Positions 43,385 to 49,270 of a stretch of DNA of 49,270 nt are shown one piece after another. The position numbers were made by a program, and so were the translations under genes. The DNA is from Alphaproteobacteria bacterium (lineage in GTDB: Bacteria > Pseudomonadota > Alphaproteobacteria > JAJUGE01). Each line of letters starts with the position of its first letter. Position 1 is the first letter of the stretch. The notes under the pieces are model-generated. The model saw only the letters and a list, made by a program, of their open reading frames with translations, was not told the origin of the DNA and searched no databases. The stretch covers positions 1 through 49,270 of the forward strand of contig JAJUGE010000012.1 of NCBI GenBank assembly GCA_029268305.1, read 5' to 3'.

Positions 43385-43426
43385 CACAATATGTAGGTTT
43401 TGTTCTTCTATACGCACGATATGTAG
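43385..43426. repeat. Two 12-bp direct repeats, 30 bp apart
   Basis: CACAATATGTAG at 43385-43396 and CACGATATGTAG at 43415-43426 match at 11 of 12 positions and begin exactly 30 bases apart, close to three helical turns. They lie in the A+T-rich middle of the gap, right after the hairpin and about 225 bases before the next start codon. The spacing suggests paired binding sites on one face of the DNA; the binding protein is unknown. Confidence 0.5.
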
Positions 43427-43650
43427 TTGCGCCGTCTGCCTCAAGCAGAAAGTCGCGGCCTAATACCATCCGGCGCGTGCGTGCGTACTGCATCGCAATC
43501 TGCAACGCAGAAAACTATCCGGCCGCCCATCCGGTCATGGCGGTAACGAGAAACTCTAGCCTCTCATGGGGCGCCCTCGCCAAGGAGGTCTGGCATCGGA
43601 CTTGCTGTTGACTGCTCGAACCACAGCCAACATCCATTCGAGAGTTTTCA

Positions 43651-43878
43651 ATGTCCGGTCCCGCGGAACTGATCGCATCGCTGGATTTCGCCACGCTCGC
43701 ATTCGTCGGCAGCACATTCTTCGTCGCTGCGATCTGGACCCTCCTGCCCTTCTCGCTCTTCGGCGTCAGGGGCCGACTGGAATCGATCGAAGAGGCGAAG
43801 CGCGCGCAGACGGAGATGCTGGTTACCGAGTTGCGCGCAATGCACGCCAACCTGGCGACCGTCGCCAGGCGCGGTTGA
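43651..43878 (+). CDS. Small membrane protein of unknown function
   Basis: 75-residue protein: hydrophobic helix at about residues 14-37 (FATLAFVGSTFFVAAIWTLLPFSLF), then a charged amphipathic tail rich in Glu, Arg and Ala (about 38-73: RGRLESIEEAKRAQTEMLVTELRAM in order) likely to be a cytoplasmic or periplasmic coiled coil. ATG at 43651 has GAGAG six to ten bases ahead. Protein-like composition supports it being real. I do not recognise the family. It converges on prfB with six bases between stops. Confidence 0.7.
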   Translation: MSGPAELIASLDFATLAFVGSTFFVAAIWTLLPFSLFGVRGRLESIEEAKRAQTEMLVTELRAMHANLATVARRG

Positions 43879-43884
43879 GGGCGA

Positions 43885-45013
43885 TCAGACTCCGGCGCCT
43901 TCCTTCTCTCTCCGGTTGGTCGCCTTTTCCGCCAGCGCCGCCGCGAGGAAATCGTCGATGTCTCCGTCGAGAACGCCTTGCGCGTTCCCCTTCTCGACCC
44001 CCGTGCGCAGGTCCTTCACCATCTGGTAGGGCTGAAGCACGTAGGACCGAATCTGGTTGCCCCAGCCGATCTCGGTCTTGCTCGCATGCCCCGCCTCCGC
44101 CTCCTCCTCGCGCTTCTTGAGCTCGAGCTCGTATAGCCGCGCCTTCAGCATTTCCATCGCGGTCGCCCGGTTGCGGTGCTGCGACCGGTCGCTTTGGCAC
44201 TGCACGACGATGCCCGTCGGCAGGTGCGTGATTCGGATGGCACTGTCGGTCTTGTTGACATGCTGGCCACCCGCACCGGACGCGCGATACGTGTCGACCC
44301 GCAGATCCTTGTCGAGAATCTCCACTTCGATGCTGTCCTCGACGACCGGATAGACCCAGACCGAGGCGAAACTCGTATGCCGCCTCGCCTGCGAATCGAA
44401 CGGTGAGATGCGGACCAGGCGGTGAACGCCGCTTTCGGTCTTCAACCAGCCATAGGCGTTCGTGCCCTTGATTCGAAGCGTGCACGACTTGATGCCGGCC
44501 TCTTCACCGGGGCTTTCCTCCAGCCACTCGACCTTGAAGCCGGAATCCTCCGCCCAGCGGACGTACATCCGCATCAGCATCTCGGCCCAATCCTGGGCTT
44601 CAGTGCCGCCGGCGCCGGCGTGTACCTCGAGATAGCAGTCGTTCGCGTCCGCCTCTCCGGACAGGAGGCTGGCGATCCGCGACCGCTCCGCCCGCTGGTG
44701 CAGCTCCCGCAGCGCGGCTTCCGCCTCCTCGACGGTCCCGGCATCCCCCTCCGCCTCCCCGAGCTCGAGCAGCGTCAGGTTATCCTCGAGATCGCGCTCC
44801 AGGCTCCGGCAGTCTTCGATGGCAGCAGAGAGACGGTTTCGCTCTCGCATCAGCTTCTGCGCCGCCTCCGGATCGTTCCAGAGGCCCGGGTCTTCCGCCT
44901 TGGCGTTCAGCTCTTCCAGGGATAGGACGGCATTGTCCCAGTCAAAGATGCCTCCGGAGCAGGGAGATGGACTCGCGGATTTCGTCGACCAGAGTCTGAA
45001 TCTCTGCACGCAT
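43885..45013 (-). CDS. prfB: Peptide chain release factor 2, with programmed +1 frameshift
   Basis: RF2 recognises UGA and UAA and triggers peptide release. Translation begins at ATG 45013-45011 and reads 23 codons ([23 protein letters not shown]) to CTT-TGA, then shifts +1 to GAC at 44943-44941 and continues 352 more codons, total 375 residues. The specificity motif is SPF in [18 protein letters not shown] and the catalytic GGQ lies in [20 protein letters not shown]. Both are intact, so the gene is functional, not broken; the apparent in-frame stop is the regulatory site. It is downstream of PBP1a (116 bases), as in other alphaproteobacteria. Confidence 0.96.
44941..44956 (-). promoter_or_regulatory. 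prfB programmed frameshift site
   Basis: On the minus strand an internal Shine-Dalgarno-like CGGAGG (44956-44951), three spacer bases (CAT), then CTT TGA C (44947-44941). Spacing and the slippery CUU-UGA-C are the same as in E. coli prfB. When RF2 is low the ribosome pauses at UGA and slips +1, so RF2 controls its own synthesis. Confidence 0.95.
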
Positions 45014-45129
45014 TTCTCGTCCTTCTCCGAAGCATGTCCTCGACCGACGGCGTGCTCGCCGCCGATCGTCAGGACGTGTTTGTAGTCAGCCGCAGCGTCG
45101 CAATCAACGGCCGCGGCCGGCACTACCGG

Positions 45130-47655
45130 TCAGTAGAGGCCACCGAGGCTGGGCGGCGCGCTTCCGCCCGAAGAGTAGGGCCGCTGCGGCGGCCGGCCGC
45201 CGGTCGAGGCGGACCCATACGGATCGCCAGGCCGGCCGTAAGGATCGGTCAGCTGCCCGTAGGGCTGGTCGGATCGGATGATGTCGCCGCCGATCACCGG
45301 GGCGTACCGCTGCGGCTCGGTACCAGGCTTGAACGCTTCGTAGATCACGTCGGTGTCGTCCATCGTCGGCGGAAGCCCGGACGAGCGGCTGACACGAACC
45401 AGCCTCACGCCCGGCGGCACAGGGAACGGAGTCGCCGGAATCTCTTCCAGAGCGTCCTCCATGAAGTCGCGGAAGATCGGCGATGCCACGCTCGCTCCCG
45501 TCTCGCCGGGACCGAGGGTACGAGGATTGTCGAACCCGACGAACACCCCGACCGCAAGACGACTCGAGAAGCCCATGAACCAGGCATCGAAGCTGTCGTT
45601 GGTGGTCCCGGTCTTTCCGGCGAGGGGCTTGCCCGGCATGCGCACGCGCGAGCCGGTGCCGCGCTCCACCACGCCCTGAAGCATCGACACCATCTGGTAG
45701 ACGCTGGCCGGGCTCGCGAGCTGCTCCCGGTCGTCCACGAGTTGCGGTACCGTTTCGTGCGTAGCCTCCGGTCCGGAACAGCCCACGCAGTCCCGGGCAT
45801 CATGCTTGTAAATGGTCCGGCCCTGCCGGTTCTGAACGCGATCGATCAGCGAGGGAGCGATCTTCTTGCCGCCGTTGGCGAGCATGCTGTAGGCCGCCGT
45901 CAGCTTGAGCAGGGTCGTCTCGCCAGCGCCGAGCGACATGGACAGGACGCGCGGCATGCGCTCGAAGATTCCGAAGCGCTCGGCGGTCTGGGCCACCTTG
46001 CCGATCCCGACCGCCTGGGCGAGCCTGACGGTCATCAGATTTCTGGACTGTTCGATCCCGACCCGCATCGGGGCTGGGCCATAGAACCGGCCGCTATAAT
46101 TCTTGGGACGCCAGAGACCGAGCCCCGGCCCCTGATCGACGACGAGGGGTGCGTCGAGAATGACCGTCGCCGGCGTATAGCCATTTTCCAGCGCGGTCAG
46201 ATAGACGAACGGCTTGAACGAGGAGCCGGGCTGGCGGTCTGCCTGCGTAGCGCGGTTGAATTCGCTCCGGTCATAGCTGTACCCGCCCGTGATCGCGAGC
46301 ACGCGACCCGTATGCGGGTCCATGGCGACGATCGCGCCGTCGATCTCCGGAATCTGCTCCAGCGCGAAAGTGCTCCAGTCGTCGTACTTCTCTCTGCCCT
46401 GCGGATCGTCGTGCGCGCGCGAAACCGCCACCACATCTCCGACGCTCAGCACATCGCCAGCACTATTGGGTGCGGGGCCGACCCGCTGACCGGGTCGCCA
46501 GGGGCGAGCCCACTTCATCTCCGCGAACGGTATGGTGCCCGTGCTGCCGTCCGCCAGCCCGATGCGGGCCGAGTCGCCCTTCACCTCGAGCACGACCGCG
46601 AGCTTCCAATCGCCGAGACCCGCCGGTCGCTCCACGGTCTGAAGCGCCGTCTCCCATCCGGCGCTCGCCTGGATGCGGGTAATCGGACCCCGCCATCCGT
46701 GGCGACGATCATAGGTGCGCAGTCCGGCCCGAAGCGCCTTGTCGGCGGCCCGCTGCAGGACCGGATTCAAGCTGGTGCGCACAGACAGCCCGCCTTCGTA
46801 CAGGGCGGCCTCGCCGAACCGCCCGACCAGTCGGCGCCGGACTTCCTCGGCATACCACTGCGCGGTGACGTATTCGGTTTCGTCGCGACGTCGGACCTCG
46901 AGCGGCTCCGCCTGGGCCGCCCGTGCGACTTCCGGCGTGATCCGGCCATCCTCCAGCATCCGCTGGATCACCCAGTTCCGCCGGCCTTTGGCGGCATCGG
47001 GGTTCGTCACCGGGTTGTAGTTGTTCGGAGCCTTGGGGAGAGCCGCGAGAAACGCCGCCTCCGCCACGGTCAAATCGTCGAGCGACTTGTTGAAGTAGTT
47101 CAGTGCCGCGGCCGCGACCCCGTAGGAGCCGTAGCCCAGGTAGATCTCGTTCAGGTACAGCTCGAGGATGCGGTCTTTCGAGAGCGCCCGCTCGATCCGG
47201 AAGGCGAGCAGGGCCTCCTTGATCTTCCGAGTAACAGAAACCTCGTTGGTAAGCAGGAAATTCTTCGCGACCTGTTGCGTGATCGTCGAACCCCCGACCG
47301 GCCGGCGCCCGGTCAGCACACGGCTGACGTTGGTACCCACTGCGCGGAGAATGCCGACGATATCGACGCCGGGATGGCTGTAGAAGTTCTTGTCTTCGGC
47401 TGCCAGGAACGCCTGCTTGACCGGCTCGGCGATCACCTCGATCGGCACGAAGAGACGGTGCTGCACCGCATATTCGGCGAGGAGGCGACCGTCCCCCGCA
47501 TGAAACCGCGTGGTCGTCGGCGGTTCGTATTCCGCGAGCTGCTCATATTCGGGCAGATCGACGCTGAAGTGCTGCAGAACGGCGATCCCCGCCCCGATCG
47601 CGACCGTCACCGAAACGGCCAACATGACCGATATGACCAGAAGAAGCCGTTTCAT
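45130..47655 (-). CDS. mrcA: Penicillin-binding protein 1A (bifunctional glycosyltransferase/transpeptidase)
   Basis: 841-residue class A PBP: N-terminal membrane anchor (about 5-27), glycosyltransferase module with E87 in AAEDKNFYSHPG and GGSTITQQVAKN, an OB-like insert (about 340-410), and transpeptidase with S478-S-F-K481 (QPGSSFKPF), SRN (IEQSRNLMTV) and KTG (LAGKTGTTND). The C-terminal tail repeats PYG/DPYG units (DQPYGQLTDPYGRPGDPYG) and is proline/glycine-rich; this is likely disordered. A CxxC (DCVGCSG) sits in the transpeptidase before the KTG. The ATG at 47655 is preferred over TTG at 47697. It polymerises and crosslinks peptidoglycan at the inner membrane. Confidence 0.96.
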   Translation of the reverse strand: MKRLLLVISVMLAVSVTVAIGAGIAVLQHFSVDLPEYEQLAEYEPPTTTRFHAGDGRLLAEYAVQHRLFVPIEVIAEPVKQAFLAAEDKNFYSHPGVDIVGILRAVGTNVSRVLTGRRPVGGSTITQQVAKNFLLTNEVSVTRKIKEALLAFRIERALSKDRILELYLNEIYLGYGSYGVAAAALNYFNKSLDDLTVAEAAFLAALPKAPNNYNPVTNPDAAKGRRNWVIQRMLEDGRITPEVARAAQAEPLEVRRRDETEYVTAQWYAEEVRRRLVGRFGEAALYEGGLSVRTSLNPVLQRAADKALRAGLRTYDRRHGWRGPITRIQASAGWETALQTVERPAGLGDWKLAVVLEVKGDSARIGLADGSTGTIPFAEMKWARPWRPGQRVGPAPNSAGDVLSVGDVVAVSRAHDDPQGREKYDDWSTFALEQIPEIDGAIVAMDPHTGRVLAITGGYSYDRSEFNRATQADRQPGSSFKPFVYLTALENGYTPATVILDAPLVVDQGPGLGLWRPKNYSGRFYGPAPMRVGIEQSRNLMTVRLAQAVGIGKVAQTAERFGIFERMPRVLSMSLGAGETTLLKLTAAYSMLANGGKKIAPSLIDRVQNRQGRTIYKHDARDCVGCSGPEATHETVPQLVDDREQLASPASVYQMVSMLQGVVERGTGSRVRMPGKPLAGKTGTTNDSFDAWFMGFSSRLAVGVFVGFDNPRTLGPGETGASVASPIFRDFMEDALEEIPATPFPVPPGVRLVRVSRSSGLPPTMDDTDVIYEAFKPGTEPQRYAPVIGGDIIRSDQPYGQLTDPYGRPGDPYGSASTGGRPPQRPYSSGGSAPPSLGGLY

Positions 47656-47764
47656 CCGCCGCAGCGTCCCCAACCCGTGATCCACCGTACCCGGCAAGAC
47701 AATAGTGCGGGGAGCGGGTTAACCCAAGAATGCGGCCCTGATAAGGCGCGGGGGCGCCGAGCCA

Positions 47765-48961
47765 TCAGGAGCGTCGGTAGGCGCTCGTCATGGCGAAGTA
47801 CCGATCGACGGAAATCCGGATCGCCTCCACCAGGTTCGCGCGGTAGGACGGATCTAGCAGACGCTTTTCGTCGGCCGCGTTCGAGAGATAGCCGAGCTCG
47901 ACCAGCACGGACGGGATGTCCGGCGCCTTGAGCACGGCGAAGCCCGCGAAGCGGTGCGTTTTCCGCAGCAGCGTGACCTGCTTGCGCAAATCATCGACCA
48001 GCATGCTCGCGAACTGCGCCGACAGGTTCATCGTCTCGCGCTGCGCCAGGTCGATCAAAATGTTGACCACTTCGGGCTCTTCGGCCGAGAGGTCGACGCC
48101 GGCGATCAGGTCGGCCTTGTTTTCTTTCGCGGCGAGCGCCGCCGCTTCCTTGTCGGACGCTACTTCCGACAGCGTGTAGACGGAAAGCCCCCGCACCGAG
48201 GGATCCGCGATGGAGTCGGCATGGAGAGAAATGAAGAGCTCCGCTCCCGCCCGGCGAGCGATGGCCACCCGGTCTCTCAGCCGGACGAAGCTGTCGCCTT
48301 CCCGCGTCATCACTACCCGGTACCGACCGGACTTTTCCAACGATTGCTTCAGCTGCTTCGCAGCGGCCAGCGTTATGATCTTCTCATAGGTTCCGGAAGA
48401 TCCGATCGCGCCCGGATCGACGCCCCCGTGCCCGGCGTCGACGGCTATGACGATCCTGCCGTCGGTCCGCCTGGTTTGCGGCGTCCGCGACGTGCCGGGA
48501 TACACCACCGAAGCCGCCTGGAAGGCCCCCACATGCTCTGGCTGAAAGCGGCCGCCGGCGACCGGTTCCAGGTCGACCACCAGCCTGAACGCCCGCCCGT
48601 CGGCCGGTGGCAGGATGAAGTTCTGCTGAATTCGTACGGGCTCGTGCAGATCGAAGACGATACGGGAGGTGCCCGGTTCGTAGAGGCCGACTCGCAGGCT
48701 GGAGACGATACCGCCGACCGCGGCTGTCTCGACCGTCGGCGGCCAGTCCAGCTGCGGCAGGTCGATGACGACACGGTAAGGCGAAGCGAGCGTGAAGAGG
48801 CGATAGTCGAGCGCCTCCGACAGTTCGATCACGAGCCGCGTCGAGGCGGCATGCTGGCCGATCCGGACATCGCGGACGGCCGGGCCTGCGTCCGCCACGC
48901 CCGCGGCTATACACAGTGCCATCAGGAGCAGGCCGGCAAGGAATCGGAACCGCCGCCTCAT
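47765..48961 (-). CDS. amiC: N-acetylmuramoyl-L-alanine amidase AmiC (AMIN + amidase_3)
   Basis: 398-residue periplasmic amidase that cleaves stem peptides from glycan strands during cell separation. Signal peptide at about 1-25, AMIN domain (about 30-135, with RLVIELSEALDYRLFTLASPYRVVIDLP) that targets the septum, then a zinc amidase (about 168-393): H178 (VDAGHGG), E193 (YEKIITLA), H247 (FISLHADS) and E355 (VELGYLSN) fit the amidase_3 metal and catalytic set. Upstream of PBP1a by 109 bases on the same strand, so the three genes amiC-mrcA-prfB may be cotranscribed. The start is ATG at 48961. Confidence 0.95.
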   Translation of the reverse strand: MRRRFRFLAGLLLMALCIAAGVADAGPAVRDVRIGQHAASTRLVIELSEALDYRLFTLASPYRVVIDLPQLDWPPTVETAAVGGIVSSLRVGLYEPGTSRIVFDLHEPVRIQQNFILPPADGRAFRLVVDLEPVAGGRFQPEHVGAFQAASVVYPGTSRTPQTRRTDGRIVIAVDAGHGGVDPGAIGSSGTYEKIITLAAAKQLKQSLEKSGRYRVVMTREGDSFVRLRDRVAIARRAGAELFISLHADSIADPSVRGLSVYTLSEVASDKEAAALAAKENKADLIAGVDLSAEEPEVVNILIDLAQRETMNLSAQFASMLVDDLRKQVTLLRKTHRFAGFAVLKAPDIPSVLVELGYLSNAADEKRLLDPSYRANLVEAIRISVDRYFAMTSAYRRS

Positions 48962-49270
48962 TTAGTCACCCGAACTTGAAGCTTGGTGGCGATTCTGCCT
49001 GCCTAACTCTTCGGATTCAATAGAAAACGAGGTAAACGAAAACCGCGCGGCCGCCCCCATTGAAAGATTGTGATTCCCGCGAGGGCGAATTATGTTGGCT
49101 GGGTGGTCAGTTTGACGCTGCCTCGTGGCTCCCGTTTCGCCGGGGATCCCGGCCAGTCGACAATCGCCCCTCCGTGGGCGCAAGGACGAGAGCCGGCCGC
49201 CGAGCGCCACCATTAGGAATTTTGACACAACCGTAACGGCCCAATGAGCACTGCGCGCACGAGTTCGAGA
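48962..49270. other. Upstream region of amiC at the right edge, probable leader of a divergent gene
   Basis: 309 bases without a supported coding frame; the open frame on the minus strand is not protein-like. In alphaproteobacteria amiC is often divergent from rne (RNase E), which carries a long untranslated leader, so this is plausibly the start of that leader. A perfect TTGACA at 49222-49227 supports rightward transcription. The identification of rne is inference from synteny only; no rne codons are visible. Confidence 0.4.
49222..49250 (+). promoter_or_regulatory. Candidate rightward promoter (perfect -35)
   Basis: TTGACA at 49222-49227 matches the consensus exactly. At 17 bases spacing the -10 is TGAGCA (49245-49250), a poor match; alternatives at 15 or 16 bases are no better. 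If used, transcription would leave the window to the right, away from amiC. Confidence 0.3.

Larger units (their letters stand above)
43168..43650. other. Intergenic stretch between bcp and a small membrane-protein gene
   Basis: These 483 bases carry no protein I can support. An 89-codon open frame beginning at 43342 lacks a ribosome site and has ordinary untranslated composition. The A+T-rich middle (about 43340-43430) contains a 10-bp hairpin and two 12-bp direct repeats, listed separately, and looks regulatory. No promoter for the downstream gene was identified with confidence; TTGACT near 43604 lacks a -10 partner. Confidence 0.55.

Noticed and set aside
43342-43611. 89-codon plus-strand frame in the bcp-downstream gap
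   Set aside because: It starts inside the hairpin, lacks a ribosome site and crosses the direct repeats; the composition is not protein-like.
45034-47931. 965-codon plus-strand frame opposite PBP1a
   Set aside because: Antisense shadow of a well-conserved PBP1a; extreme length is due to GC-rich third codon positions.
48962-49228. 88-codon minus-strand frame before amiC
   Set aside because: It lies in the presumed leader/promoter region and has no protein-like features.

Overview
The window is about 49 kb of high-GC (roughly two thirds G+C), densely coding bacterial chromosome. Gene content and order point to an alphaproteobacterium of the Rhodospirillales type or a close relative. The main evidence is acnA divergent from a complete ccmABCDEFGHI operon, an amiC - PBP1a - prfB block, glnE followed by a bcp peroxiredoxin, a DUF1491 gene, a SWIB-domain protein, and paired cysteine desulfurases with a ferredoxin and mnmA. 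I see no phage, integrase, transposase, rRNA or CRISPR array. This is ordinary chromosome with one small patch of unusual composition.

Layout. 1-1128: 5' part of aconitase acnA (minus strand; its 3' end lies outside the window). 1507-8528: System I cytochrome c maturation operon ccmABCDEFGHI in one tightly overlapping unit, preceded by a perfect 12-bp inverted repeat. 8556-16927: mixed metabolic and envelope genes: a Tat-exported PhoX-like protein, a tandem CAP-domain secreted protein, an RraA-like protein, a YhhQ/VUT transporter, DUF1491, a crotonase, an alpha/beta hydrolase, rlmE and ppx/gppA. 17140-17213: tRNA-Gln(CUG). 17336-21272: SWIB protein, a Cys-nucleophile hydrolase, a lower-GC patch encoding an aerolysin/ETX-MTX2-like protein, and an MFS carrier. 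21460-28103: an odd SDR facing a six-gene minus-strand set (aldo/keto reductase, Cys-less thiolase-like protein, OB/Zn-ribbon partner, luciferase-like flavoenzyme, amidohydrolase, ketopantoate-reductase-like protein) that looks like an uncharacterised catabolic operon. 28203-32786: a sulfur-handling operon of two cysteine desulfurases, 2Fe-2S ferredoxin, TenA and MnmA. 33056-49270: housekeeping genes: hydrolase, anmK, tyrS, a YhdP-like giant, glnE, bcp, a small membrane protein, prfB with an intact programmed frameshift, PBP1a and amiC. The right edge is probably the leader of the next gene, plausibly rne.

How the genes work together. CcmABCDE load and hand over heme through CcmE; CcmF, CcmH and CcmI attach it to apocytochrome c, with CcmG as thiol reductant. 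The desulfurase pair can feed MnmA for tRNA 2-thiouridine and the ferredoxin for Fe-S assembly. AmiC, PBP1a and AnmK cover peptidoglycan splitting, synthesis and recycling. The most unusual items are the pore-forming-toxin-like gene at 18774-19655 with its lower-GC flank, the 22-28 kb catabolic cluster, the SDR with a split cofactor motif, the strong dyad before ccmA, and the paired desulfurases with TenA next to MnmA.

All function calls come from reading translations and motifs by eye; no database search was possible. Several starts were moved inside longer open frames on the basis of Shine-Dalgarno spacing and family length.
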